NCBI RefSeq assembly: GCF_004354985.1
Contig: NZ_SMSK01000001.1
Location: forward strand, 186,001-250,000
Source of the DNA: Segetibacter sp. 3557_3
Lineage (GTDB): Bacteria; Bacteroidota; Bacteroidia; Chitinophagales; Chitinophagaceae
Length of the DNA: 64,000 nt
Direction of reading: 5' to 3'
Shown here: positions 26,241-35,770 of the stretch, in pieces
Layout of the letters: the number at the start of each line of letters is the position of its first letter
How positions within the stretch are numbered: position 1 is the first letter of the stretch
Made by a program: the position numbers and the translations under genes
The notes under the pieces: generated by a model
Told to the model about the DNA's origin: nothing
What the model saw: only the letters and a program-made list of their open reading frames with translations
The model's database searches: none

Positions 26241-27521
26241 ATGGCGATAACTATTGTACCTGGAAAGCGCCGGTGGTTTATTGTTGCAATCATATTTGTT
26301 GCAATTGTATTTAACTACCTCGACCGGCAGATTGTATCAATCTTAAAGCCGGTGCTCAAGGGAGAGTTTAACCTTGGTGATGATGGCTATGCTGTAATCA
26401 TCAACCTGTTCACCATTTGCTATGCCGTTATGTACCCGGTTAGCGGGTGGCTGGTCGACAGGTTTGGCGCAAAGCGGATCATGTTTTTTGGTATTATCGG
26501 CTGGTCCCTTGCCTGTATCGGTGGTGGTATCTCCAGGACCGTTGGGCAGTTTGGCTTTTTTAGGGCGATGCTCGGCCTTGCTGAACCAACCAATTTTCCG
26601 GCTCAGCTAAAGGTTATCACCATCTGGTTTCCGGGAAAATTACGGGCTACTGCAAACAGCCTTTGCGTTGCAGGTAGCTCTATCGGTGCGATCATAGCAC
26701 CACCGCTGGTGGCTTGGCTGGCGATTAGGTATAATTGGCACACCGTGTTTTATGTTTCAGGTGCCATCGGGTTATTCATTGCAATCAGCTGGTGGCTCAT
26801 TTACCGCGATCCACCTAAAGAGATCATAGCAGAAGCCGTGGGTACCGCTCAGATCAGGGATACCCGGCAGTTTAGATGGGGGCAGCTTTGGCGAACCAGG
26901 ACGTTGTGGGGTATCCTGTTGATTCGCTTTATCAGCGATCCGGTGTGGTACTTCTGTTTGTTCTGGTTACCCGGTTACCTGCAGGAAGCGTCAGGACTTA
27001 CCCTTGCACAGGTGGGCATGGTTGGATGGATACCTTTCCTGGTAGCTGATCTCGGCAGTATCAGTACTTCCGCCTGGTCCGACAGGATGGTAAAAAATGG
27101 GATGCAGCCATTAGCCGCGCGTAAAAAAATGCTTACTACCATAGGCTTTTTTGCCCCGCTTTGTGCGCTTACCCCATACCTGCCAAATGCCGTGTTTACG
27201 CTTGCCATATTTAGCATTGTTGCCATTGCCGCCTTGTCGTGGCTGTTCACCATTAGCGTAGTTATCGCCGAGGCATTCCCGGTTAACAATGCGGCCAGCG
27301 TACTTGGTATAGCGGGTGGATTTGGGGCAGCAGGTGCGGTACTATTTAATTACTTTATCGGCCAGTTTATCGGTACCCTGGGAGCTGAAAAAATATTTAT
27401 TGCTATGGCGCTCCTTCATCCAATCGCCATCCTGATTTTATGGATCATGGTAAGAAAGGAGCGTCCTGCAAATGCAACATCTGACACCATTACCTTAACT
27501 AAAACATATGCAGAACAATAA
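26241..27521 (+). CDS. MFS transporter, ACS family (hexuronate/galactonate-type)
   Basis: 426 residues with 12 predicted membrane segments. FNYLDRQIVSILKPVLKGEF at the N-terminus, SGWLVDRFGAKRIMFFG in loop 2-3 and EPTNFPAQLKVITIWFPGKLRATANSL match the anion:cation symporter family that includes ExuT and DgoT. It should import an organic anion such as a hexuronate or aldonate across the inner membrane by proton symport. It follows SusD by 130 bp and overlaps the FAD oxidoreductase gene by 14 bp, so the two are cotranscribed and probably act on the same compound. Confidence 0.85.
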   Translation: MAITIVPGKRRWFIVAIIFVAIVFNYLDRQIVSILKPVLKGEFNLGDDGYAVIINLFTICYAVMYPVSGWLVDRFGAKRIMFFGIIGWSLACIGGGISRTVGQFGFFRAMLGLAEPTNFPAQLKVITIWFPGKLRATANSLCVAGSSIGAIIAPPLVAWLAIRYNWHTVFYVSGAIGLFIAISWWLIYRDPPKEIIAEAVGTAQIRDTRQFRWGQLWRTRTLWGILLIRFISDPVWYFCLFWLPGYLQEASGLTLAQVGMVGWIPFLVADLGSISTSAWSDRMVKNGMQPLAARKKMLTTIGFFAPLCALTPYLPNAVFTLAIFSIVAIAALSWLFTISVVIAEAFPVNNAASVLGIAGGFGAAGAVLFNYFIGQFIGTLGAEKIFIAMALLHPIAILILWIMVRKERPANATSDTITLTKTYAEQ

Positions 27522-28941
27522 TTCATTTGGCTATATCACAGAACCGGAAAAGCAAGTGCCGGTTCGAAAACAAGTTGACATATTGGTTGTTGGGGGCGGA
27601 CCCTCAGGCATCATTGCCGCACAGGCGGCAGCGGAGGATGGCCTGAATGTTATGCTGATCGAGAGCCGCTCATTTGTTGGTGGCAACCTCACGATTGGCT
27701 TACCCATACTTGGATTTCTCGGGCAAAAAGGCAACCAGATCATTAAAGGCCTTCCACAGAAGTTTATCGATCGTTTAAAAGAACAAGATGCGGCAAGCGA
27801 ACACCGCCCTTGTCCGCTACATATGAGCCTTACGCTGGTTGAGCAGGAGGCTGTAAAGGCGGTTGCTTTAAGTATGCTGGTAGAAGCTGGGGTGGAGGTG
27901 CTATTCTATGTTTTTTGCGCGGGTGTAGTAATGCATGGCGATGACTTGCAAGGCGTCATCATCGAAAGTAAAGCGGGACGCGAAGTGATTCTTGCAAAAG
28001 TTGTCATAGACTGCACAGGCGACGCCGATGTAGCCTACCGTGCCGGTGTGCCTTGCGAAAAAGGCAATGAAAACGGCGGCATGCAACCTCCAACCCTTAT
28101 GTTTTGTCTGGGCGGGGTGGATACCGACAAACTCAGGCTCAGTATCGCCGAGGAACCAAGGACCTACCTAACCGACTTTATACCGGCAGAATATTTTGGC
28201 CAAAATCACCAGTATGTATTAGTGGGCCTCCGCAATCATATTCAACATGCACAGGAGGATGGACTCAAGCTGCCAACAGAAAGAACCATCCTGATTACGG
28301 GGTTGCGTAAAGGTGAGATGTGGGTGAACATGACCCGTGTAAACGGGGTAGATGGAACAGATCCGGGAAGTTTATCGTATGGTGAAATTGAGGGCCGCCG
28401 CCAAATAGAAGACATCCAGAAGTACCTCGTCAACTACGTTCCAGGGTTCGAAAATGCATTTTTTACAAAGACGGCGCCTTTCCTGGGCATACGCGAAACC
28501 AGGCGAATAGTCGGGCAATACGTGATGACCCAGGAAGACGTTTTGGGTTGCGCGCATTTCCCCGATGCGGTTGCCGTAGCAAGTTACCCGCTGGATATAC
28601 ACCATCCCGTTGGCGGCGGTTGTACGCTCACCTGGTGCGGCGATTGTTACGACATTCCGTACCGATCATTCCTGCCGCAAAGGGTAAATAACTTATTGGT
28701 GGCTGGTCGTTGCATCTCCACCACTCACGAAGCTATGTCGGCCATACGAGTGATGGCGCCCTGTATGGCCATGGGCGAAGCTGCAGGCAGGGCAGCAAAG
28801 CTGGCGGTACGTAAAGGCATACGGGTGGCTGATGTCGATGTAAGTGAATTGCAACAGGAACTCCTGGATAGCGGAGCTTACCTGCGTACGCCAGATGCTA
28901 AGGAAACCATGCAGGAGCTATCTGCCGGCGCTGCTTACTAA
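27508..28941 (+). CDS. FAD-dependent oxidoreductase (FAD_oxidored family)
   Basis: The 477-residue protein has a Rossmann FAD site near the N-terminus (VDILVVGGGPSGIIAAQAAA, G29-x-G31-x2-G34, followed by LIESRSFVGGN). CTGDADVAYRAG and VAGRCISTTHEAMSAIRVM match the FAD_oxidored group commonly found in Bacteroidota carbohydrate loci. No signal peptide is present, so it works in the cytoplasm, on whatever the preceding MFS carrier imports. Its substrate is unknown; oxidation of a sugar or sugar acid is the working idea. Confidence 0.82.
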   Translation: MQNNNSFGYITEPEKQVPVRKQVDILVVGGGPSGIIAAQAAAEDGLNVMLIESRSFVGGNLTIGLPILGFLGQKGNQIIKGLPQKFIDRLKEQDAASEHRPCPLHMSLTLVEQEAVKAVALSMLVEAGVEVLFYVFCAGVVMHGDDLQGVIIESKAGREVILAKVVIDCTGDADVAYRAGVPCEKGNENGGMQPPTLMFCLGGVDTDKLRLSIAEEPRTYLTDFIPAEYFGQNHQYVLVGLRNHIQHAQEDGLKLPTERTILITGLRKGEMWVNMTRVNGVDGTDPGSLSYGEIEGRRQIEDIQKYLVNYVPGFENAFFTKTAPFLGIRETRRIVGQYVMTQEDVLGCAHFPDAVAVASYPLDIHHPVGGGCTLTWCGDCYDIPYRSFLPQRVNNLLVAGRCISTTHEAMSAIRVMAPCMAMGEAAGRAAKLAVRKGIRVADVDVSELQQELLDSGAYLRTPDAKETMQELSAGAAY

Positions 28942-29049
28942 ACCTGGTGTCTTTACAACATGGTGTTGGCGAATTTGGCGCAACGAACTAATACGAGCAT
29001 AGCCATTTGCATTATATTTTTTGGGGACGAACTGAAGTATATTCTTCAA

Positions 29050-29073
29050 CATCGTTGTGTCACTCACTTGTAC
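29050..29073 (+). repeat. 24-bp dispersed repeat, copy 1
   Basis: Starts CATCGTTGTGTCACTC and ends CTTGTAC. Exact copies lie at 29353-29376 (inverted) and 58792-58815 (same orientation). Confidence 0.85.
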
Positions 29074-29352
29074 GGTAACGCTTTATTCATCAAGGTTGAC
29101 GAACATGAATATGCGATAACGGGTCTATATTGATCGCTTAGTTAAGGTTTTATATATTTTCGTTACCACCTTTTATGAAAAGCTTCGTAGCGAAATTGTT
29201 GTAAGATGGAGTGCCACCTGTCCAAACGCAGTTCATCCGGGTTGCAGCGATGCTGCCCCATGTTTCGTTTCATCACCTAGAGTTCATCATTCATAGTTCA
29301 ATGTAGTTTACTTAAGCATCAGATAAAAAAAAGCCGAATAGAATAGCTGCAA

Positions 29353-29376
29353 GTACAAGTGAGTGACACAACGATG
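29353..29376 (-). repeat. 24-bp dispersed repeat, copy 2 (inverted)
   Basis: Exact reverse complement of 29050-29073: starts GTACAAGTGAGTGACAC and ends AACGATG. The two copies bound a 327-bp block. Confidence 0.85.
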
Positions 29377-29492
29377 CTCAATAGTTTTCCGAACGCCGGC
29401 TTCCAAAAAAAGTTCTTAAGTCAACGACATTGATTCATCGTTCATCATTCATAGTTCAACATCATAGTTCATCCTTTATCGTTCATCCACTC

Positions 29493-31919
29493 ATGAAGTA
29501 TTTCTTCCTTTCCTTCTTTTCAATAATCATTACAACGGTGTTCGGACAAACCTTGCCTTCAATAGAACAGGGCCGGGTTCAGCTACCAAACGGATGGCGG
29601 TTAACACCGGTTGGTAAAAGCCTGCCATTGGGCGATCTTCCACTAAACATGGCGGTGAGCCCATCCGGTCAATACGTAGCCATCACCAACAATGGGCGTG
29701 GCGCACAAAGCATTCAGCTGTTCGATGCAAAGAGCCGGCGGGAACTTGACTCGGTTCCTGTGGACAGGGCGTGGTATGGACTTGCTTTCGGCAGCAATGA
29801 TCAGTTTCTCTATGCTTCAGGTGGCAACAACAACATCATCCTGAAATATTCGATCACTAATCGTAAACTAAAACTTATAGACAGCCTTGTATTGGGCACC
29901 CGCTGGCCAACCCGGATTTCGCCCGGCGGCATCGCCATCAATGAAAAGGCAAACATGCTTTATGTTGTAACAAAAGAGAACAACAGCCTTTATATTCTGG
30001 ACCTGAAATCGAAGCAGGTAGTTGAACGTTTCGACCTGCCTGGTGAAGCTTATACCTGTGTATTTGATGCAAATAAAAACCTGCTTTACATCAGTTGCTG
30101 GGGTTGCGATAAGGTTTTGCAATTTGATGTGCTTGCAAAAAGGTTTACGCGAGAAATTGGGGTAGGCGATAATCCAAACGAGATGGTACTGTCGAAAAAT
30201 GGACGGTACCTGTATGTATGCAATGCTAACGATAATACCGTATCGCTGATCGACCTGGAAAAAGGTGCCGTTATCGAAACCCTGAATACCGCGCTGTTTG
30301 CTGATGCACCAGCGGGCTCTACGCCAAACGGTCTTGCCCTGAGTGCAAATGAAGAATACCTGTACATCGCTAATGCCGATAACAATTGCCTTTCCGTATT
30401 TGAAGTGGAACACCCTGGAAAAAGTGTCTCGAAAGGTTTTATTCCAACGGGCTGGTATCCTACAAACGTAAAAGTCATCAATAAGCAGATATGGGTAACC
30501 AATGGTAAGGGGCTAACCTCATTGCCCAACCCGCGGGGACCTAATCCCGCGCAAAGAAAAACAGTGGTAACAATATCCGGTGAAGGGGAAGATGAGTCGG
30601 ACGAGGTACAACATATTTCCGCCCTTTTTAAAGGCAGCCTCAGCATTATTCCGCAGCCGGCAGCCCCGCAATTAGCTATATACTCAAAAGCGGTTTATAA
30701 CAATACGCCATACAACAAGAAAATCCGGGAAACAGCCGAAGGTAAAGCCGGCAATCCTGTACCCACACGCGCCGGTGGCAAGTCGCCAATCAAATATGTG
30801 TTTTACGTGATCAAAGAAAACCGGACCTACGACCAGGTTTTGGGCGATATGAAAGAAGGTAATGGTGATACTTCGCTCGTGCTTTTTGGTGAGCGAATTA
30901 CCCCTAACCAACACCAGCTCGCCAGGGACTTTGTGTTGCTCGACAACTTCTTTGTTGATGCAGAAGTAAGTGTTGACGGGCATAGCTGGACCATGGGCGC
31001 ATATGCCACAGACTTTATCGAAAAACACTGGCCTGCACAATACAGTAACAGGGGTGGAGTATCGCCGGCTGCCGGCAAAAGGGCCATCGCAAACAACAAA
31101 ACGTATATCTGGAACCTTTGTAAAGATGCCGGTCTTTCTTATCGCACCTATGGCGAGTTTTCAACCGGCACCCGGGCACATCTTCCAGTCCTTAACAATC
31201 ATGTGTGTCCTTACTTCAAAGAGTTCGATATGACAGTGCCCGATACAACACGCTTTTCTCAATGGAAACGTGACTTCGACTCCTTGTTAGCCCTTAATGC
31301 GGTGCCCCGCTTTAGCAGCATCCGTATGGGTAATGATCATACGGAAGGACTTAAGCTAAACCGGCCAACACCGTTTGCACACGTTGCAGATAATGACCTT
31401 GCAGTGGGTTTATTTATTGAACACCTTAGCAAAAGCCCCATATGGAACGAGACTGCAGTTTTCATAATTGAAGATGATGCACAGAATGGAGCTGATCATG
31501 TTGATGCGCACAGGAGTACTGCTTACCTGGCCGGTGGCTTTGTTAAAAGAGGAATGGTTGATCATACCCCCTACACCACGTCTTCCATGCTACGTACGAT
31601 AGAGCTCATTCTTGGCTTGCCGCCCATGAGTCAATACGATGCTGCTGCCACCCCGATGTGGCGGTGCTTCGATACCATATCGCGCCCGTATAACATGGTG
31701 GTAAAAACCCCTGCAGTTAACCTGAAAGAAACCAACAAAGCAAGAAACGCCTGGCAGCGCAGAAGTGAATTATTCGACCTGGCGAAAGAAGACTCCGAAC
31801 CTGATGTTGAATTTAACGAGGTGCTCTGGTATGGAATCAAGGGTCCGTCTATTCCTTTCCCTGGACCCAAACGTGCGGCGTTTTTGAAAGTGGTTGAAGC
31901 AGACGATGATGATGATTAG
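29493..31919 (+). CDS. Secreted YncE-like beta-propeller fused to a phosphoesterase (PF04185-like) domain
   Basis: The start is ATG 29493 (MKYFFLSFFSIIITTVFGQ, a signal peptide); the longer frame from 29430 begins inside a simple repeat. Residues about 30-330 form a YVTN/YncE-type seven-bladed propeller (SKNGRYLYVCNANDNTVSLI, NEEYLYIANADNNCLSVF). Residues about 430-800 form a phosphoesterase domain: YVFYVIKENRTYDQVLGDM, ERITPNQHQLARDFVLLDNF, VDGHSWTMGAYATDFIEKHWP, IIEDDAQNGADHVDAHRS. The fold is that of alkaline-phosphatase-superfamily phosphoesterases and phospholipase C-type enzymes, with a Thr (ITPNQH) as probable nucleophile. It may cleave extracellular phosphoesters. The protein ends in five consecutive Asp residues. 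Confidence 0.82.
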   Translation: MKYFFLSFFSIIITTVFGQTLPSIEQGRVQLPNGWRLTPVGKSLPLGDLPLNMAVSPSGQYVAITNNGRGAQSIQLFDAKSRRELDSVPVDRAWYGLAFGSNDQFLYASGGNNNIILKYSITNRKLKLIDSLVLGTRWPTRISPGGIAINEKANMLYVVTKENNSLYILDLKSKQVVERFDLPGEAYTCVFDANKNLLYISCWGCDKVLQFDVLAKRFTREIGVGDNPNEMVLSKNGRYLYVCNANDNTVSLIDLEKGAVIETLNTALFADAPAGSTPNGLALSANEEYLYIANADNNCLSVFEVEHPGKSVSKGFIPTGWYPTNVKVINKQIWVTNGKGLTSLPNPRGPNPAQRKTVVTISGEGEDESDEVQHISALFKGSLSIIPQPAAPQLAIYSKAVYNNTPYNKKIRETAEGKAGNPVPTRAGGKSPIKYVFYVIKENRTYDQVLGDMKEGNGDTSLVLFGERITPNQHQLARDFVLLDNFFVDAEVSVDGHSWTMGAYATDFIEKHWPAQYSNRGGVSPAAGKRAIANNKTYIWNLCKDAGLSYRTYGEFSTGTRAHLPVLNNHVCPYFKEFDMTVPDTTRFSQWKRDFDSLLALNAVPRFSSIRMGNDHTEGLKLNRPTPFAHVADNDLAVGLFIEHLSKSPIWNETAVFIIEDDAQNGADHVDAHRSTAYLAGGFVKRGMVDHTPYTTSSMLRTIELILGLPPMSQYDAAATPMWRCFDTISRPYNMVVKTPAVNLKETNKARNAWQRRSELFDLAKEDSEPDVEFNEVLWYGIKGPSIPFPGPKRAAFLKVVEADDDDD

Positions 31920-32367
31920 TTAGCCTGTAGTTGAATTAACCAATCAGTTTTGCGTGGTCCGGCTGAACCATCTGTAAAGCCCTTGTTGCGCCGCTTATCG
32001 GCTGCTTACTGTCCTGCTCGCGTGATCGGCGGGCTTACAGCATATTAATCGTTCTATCAGGTAAACATCTCTTAAGCGACAAGAACAGAAGTGCTATTGA
32101 TTAAGGCTATGTGCATATTCAACAGAGACACCAGGATATTAGTTGGAGTGCTTGACTCTCTATATGGTTATTGATACTCTTCATATTGTATGAGCTTTCC
32201 TTCTGTTTAAAAATGTTTATTTTATTTAAAAAATTGTTTCAAAACTTTCTTTTACTTCTAAAAACAATTTATAATTGTACTGTGGACGCATGGTATTCAC
32301 AGGCGCCTTTTATCCTGGTTACCTCCTTACAACGATTGTTTCCTTCATCTTACCAAAACAAAGCCAT
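31920..32367. other. Gene-free, AT-rich regulatory spacer (448 bp)
   Basis: The right half is very AT-rich and should hold the promoter of the receptor gene that follows. TTTAAAAATGTTTA at 32206-32219 repeats a sequence in the spacer upstream of deoR (20980-20993). TATAATTG at 32269-32276 is one mismatch from TANNTTTG. No gene is supported. Confidence 0.4.
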
Positions 32368-35300
32368 ATGAAAAAACTTAACGGTTGCTCCAATGAACGA
32401 GTTGCCCTTTTTTCAAATCTGCTTTTTTTCCATCAACCTGTTGCCCTGTCGCTGCAGAACCGTCACCAACAAATTGGTCATCAGCCAGCCGAAACGATTC
32501 CTCACCATACAAAGGTGAGCCTTCATGTCAGGTTGCGAATTTGTGTTGTTCTAACAGCATTGCTGCTTGCGGCGAATTCCGGCTTTTCCCAGGGTACGGA
32601 TGCTTCAATAACCGGGCTTGTAAAAGAGGCCGACGGTAGCTACTTACAGGGTGCAACGGTGTTGGTCAGAAACGAGTCGACAGGTTTTAACACTCGCACC
32701 ATTACGACGGGTAAAGGCGAGTATTCTTTTCGCCAGCTTCCACTCGGCGGACCTTATACCATCACCGTAACCTATGTCAACTATCAATCGCAGAAGCGGA
32801 CAGGTTATACCTTGAACTTTGGTGACAAGCTCACCATCGACATTGATTTATCAAAGTCTGCCGGCATACTGCAGGAAGTGGTGGTAACTGATAGGGGCGG
32901 GTACAAGAAGGAAATTCAGAAAGCCGGCGCCGCCACGTCAATTACAGCCGGGCAAATTAAAACCCTGCCTAATGAAGGCCGGAACTTTACAAGGCTAAAC
33001 AGCTTGTCGCCACTGCAGGGTGCAACCGACTTTAGCTTAGGCGGACAACGGCAAACTGGAACCAACATTACCATTGATGGCATGAATGCCAAAAATCAAT
33101 GGACCAACGGCACGGTAGCAGAAGGACCCTATGCCATTTCACTGGAGGCCATCCGTGAATACAAGATTGTCACAAATGCTTACGACGTCTCGCAGGGTCG
33201 TCAATCGGGTGGATCAATAAACGCTGTTACAAAAAGCGGTACAAACAACTTTGAAGGCTCAGCCTTTATGTATTTCCGTAATAATGCATTGTCGAGTTCT
33301 TATGATATCAGGGGAGTGAAACGCGAGCAGGATTTTAGTAATTACCAGACAGGCTTTAGTCTTGGTGGACCGATCATCAAAGACAAGCTCCACTTTTTTA
33401 TTGCCTACGATCGCCAGGATGCCGCACAACCATTGGTTATTGCCGACATAAAAAACGCGGACGATGAAGCAAGGTTAGGCATCAGGAAAGACACCCTCGA
33501 TAAATTGCTTAAAATAGCTTCCGAGCTCTATGGTGTCAAGGGTCAGCAGGTTGGTCAGTTTGACCGCAAGACCACCACGAATACGGCTTTTCTCAGGCTC
33601 GACTGGCAACTGAACAGGAAGCACAAATTAACGTTGAGAAGCAATACCACCCATTTCCTTTCGCCTTATAACGACGGCGACAACTCGAATATCAACCTGT
33701 TGGAGTCGTACAACAATTTCAAAGATGTTTCAACCAGTATCATGTTGGGACTTCGCTCGTCGATATCTCCAAAACTGACCAATGAATTAAATGTTCAATA
33801 CCTGTACTCGTATAAACCTAAAACACCGCAGGACCCCATTCCTTACCAGAATATTCCACGTGCCATCATCAACGTAACCTCTCCGTTTCCAACCACTACC
33901 AATCCAAATGCAACACAAACCCGGACAGTGCAGTTTGGCGGTCAACGCTTTTCCCCGGAGTCAAACCTGATGAAACAGTTGCACCTGTCCAATACCGCTT
34001 ACTGGAACACCGACAAAGTAAATTTCACCTTTGGCACCGATAACATGGTCACCTATATGGATACCTACTTATCTAGTGAACAGAATGGCCGGTTTTTCTT
34101 TAATAACCTCTCCGACCTTGCCGCACTGAAGGCATACCGGTACGCACGTGAAGTTCCCCTGCAAGGCGCGCCTACCGTTCAGCAAACCATTCTCGACCTG
34201 GCGGTATTTGCCCAGGCGAATATGCGTCCCTTGGATAACCTTGAGCTTGAATTGGGCGTGCGCTACGATGCTACAGCCTTTCTTACCGCCGGGGATTACA
34301 ATCCGGTTGTTGATAAAACGCTCGGCGTAAGAACCGATGTAAAACCGCACGACTGGAATAACATTCAGCCACGTTTCCAGGCTACATGGGATATCGATGG
34401 GAAACGCAAAAACATACTTAAAATCGGAGGCGGCATTTTTGCGGCACAACCGCACTATTATGCAATGGTCAATAATATCCAGAACAGTGGTACCAAGGTG
34501 GGGTCGATCGACGTTACCGGTGACCTGGTTCCGAGACCAGATTTTGCCGCATACCGGAAGGATGTCAGCTCCATACCGGGCATACCACAAGGCGTGAAAT
34601 ACGTTTCCACCATTAACGCGGTTAGCAAAGACTTCGAGGTTCCTTCAACCTTTAAAGCAAACATTAACTTCAATCATTTCTTTAGCGAAAGGTTTAGGGT
34701 AGGATTAAATGCCATCTACTCGCATACCTGGAAGAACTATGTTTATGTAGACCGCAACCTGGTGGACGATCCATATTTTCGTATTGAGGCGGAAGACAAC
34801 CGCGGGGTATTTGTACCTGCAGCAAAAATTAACTCGAAAGGGCTTGTTGACTGGCAGGACTCCAGGAAGACAACAGAGGTTGGGCGCGTGCTGGAACTAA
34901 TATCTCCGGGCGAGGGTAATCAACTGACCTGGGTGGTGGATGCAAGCGTGCGTGTAGGAAACGATGGCTACGTAAATACCAGCTATACTTACAACACCAC
35001 TAAGGATAACTCTACTTATAATTGTTGCGTAGCCAATACCTCAACCGGCTTACCTGTGAAGGATGATCCCAGAAAATTAAACTACTCGTATGCCGATGTA
35101 AACTTCCGGGACAAGCTTGTACTAAACGGGGCAACACCATCCTGGAAAGGCTTTCAGCTGGGCGCAACCCTCATCGGCATTGGTGGCACACGCTACTCCT
35201 TCCTCGTTGGCGGCGGCACCAGTTTGAACGGCGACTTTGTCTTGAACAATGACCTTGCTTATGTTTATGACCCTAATGATCCGGCCACACCAGATGCTAT

Positions 35301-35685
35301 CAAAAAGGGTATAGCGGACTTGTTGAGTAATCCCGCTACCGACAAAAGTGTAAAAGATTACATCAATAGGAGTTTAGGCAAGATCGCTGAACGCAATGGA
35401 GGTGTTAACCCATTTTATACAACGCTGGATGTAAGGTTAATTAAAGCGATCAAAACACTCAAAAGCCAACGAATAGAGTTGTCTGCCGACATCTTTAACT
35501 TTATAAACCTCTTTGATAAAGAGAAAGGGAGAAACAACAATCGCGGTAATACCAACCTGCTTAATATTAATGGCTTTAACCAGGCAACCCGGCAATACCA
35601 ATATGCGGTGCAGAATATTAGTGCGCAACAAATCGGTGGAACCCCATGGAGAATTCAACTGGGCATTCGCTATTCATTCCAATAG
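32368..35685 (+). CDS. Oar-like TonB-dependent receptor without a SusD partner
   Basis: From ATG 32368 the protein has 1105 residues. An unusual stretch of about 48 residues precedes the hydrophobic signal segment (LRICVVLTALLLAANSGFSQ), so the true start may be later (an in-frame GTG is just upstream of that segment). A carboxypeptidase-regulatory domain (SITGLVKEADGSYLQGATVLV) is followed by a plug with SLGGQRQTGTNITIDGMNAKN and QGRQSGGSINAVTKSGTN, typical of Oar/OmpA-like receptors, and a barrel ending QLGIRYSFQ. It is not followed by SusD but by a polyol-type permease, so it may import a small molecule. Confidence 0.85.
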   Translation: MKKLNGCSNERVALFSNLLFFHQPVALSLQNRHQQIGHQPAETIPHHTKVSLHVRLRICVVLTALLLAANSGFSQGTDASITGLVKEADGSYLQGATVLVRNESTGFNTRTITTGKGEYSFRQLPLGGPYTITVTYVNYQSQKRTGYTLNFGDKLTIDIDLSKSAGILQEVVVTDRGGYKKEIQKAGAATSITAGQIKTLPNEGRNFTRLNSLSPLQGATDFSLGGQRQTGTNITIDGMNAKNQWTNGTVAEGPYAISLEAIREYKIVTNAYDVSQGRQSGGSINAVTKSGTNNFEGSAFMYFRNNALSSSYDIRGVKREQDFSNYQTGFSLGGPIIKDKLHFFIAYDRQDAAQPLVIADIKNADDEARLGIRKDTLDKLLKIASELYGVKGQQVGQFDRKTTTNTAFLRLDWQLNRKHKLTLRSNTTHFLSPYNDGDNSNINLLESYNNFKDVSTSIMLGLRSSISPKLTNELNVQYLYSYKPKTPQDPIPYQNIPRAIINVTSPFPTTTNPNATQTRTVQFGGQRFSPESNLMKQLHLSNTAYWNTDKVNFTFGTDNMVTYMDTYLSSEQNGRFFFNNLSDLAALKAYRYAREVPLQGAPTVQQTILDLAVFAQANMRPLDNLELELGVRYDATAFLTAGDYNPVVDKTLGVRTDVKPHDWNNIQPRFQATWDIDGKRKNILKIGGGIFAAQPHYYAMVNNIQNSGTKVGSIDVTGDLVPRPDFAAYRKDVSSIPGIPQGVKYVSTINAVSKDFEVPSTFKANINFNHFFSERFRVGLNAIYSHTWKNYVYVDRNLVDDPYFRIEAEDNRGVFVPAAKINSKGLVDWQDSRKTTEVGRVLELISPGEGNQLTWVVDASVRVGNDGYVNTSYTYNTTKDNSTYNCCVANTSTGLPVKDDPRKLNYSYADVNFRDKLVLNGATPSWKGFQLGATLIGIGGTRYSFLVGGGTSLNGDFVLNNDLAYVYDPNDPATPDAIKKGIADLLSNPATDKSVKDYINRSLGKIAERNGGVNPFYTTLDVRLIKAIKTLKSQRIELSADIFNFINLFDKEKGRNNNRGNTNLLNINGFNQATRQYQYAVQNISAQQIGGTPWRIQLGIRYSFQ

Positions 35686-35770
35686 CCGGATGTAAACCAA
35701 AAACCTTTCTTGAGTAAGACCTGAAGATATATTTCTCGTCCTCGTTTCTGATCATCACAACATTAATGAA

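Larger units (their letters stand above)
28942..29492. other. Gene-free spacer (551 bp) with inverted and direct repeats
   Basis: No supported gene. It contains an inverted pair of a 24-bp repeat (29050-29073 and 29353-29376) enclosing about 280 bp, and two exact copies of GTTCATCATTCATAGTTCAA (29282-29301, 29440-29459) with further GTTCATC fragments up to the next start codon. It looks like a decayed or miniature mobile unit plus simple-sequence expansion. Confidence 0.6.
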
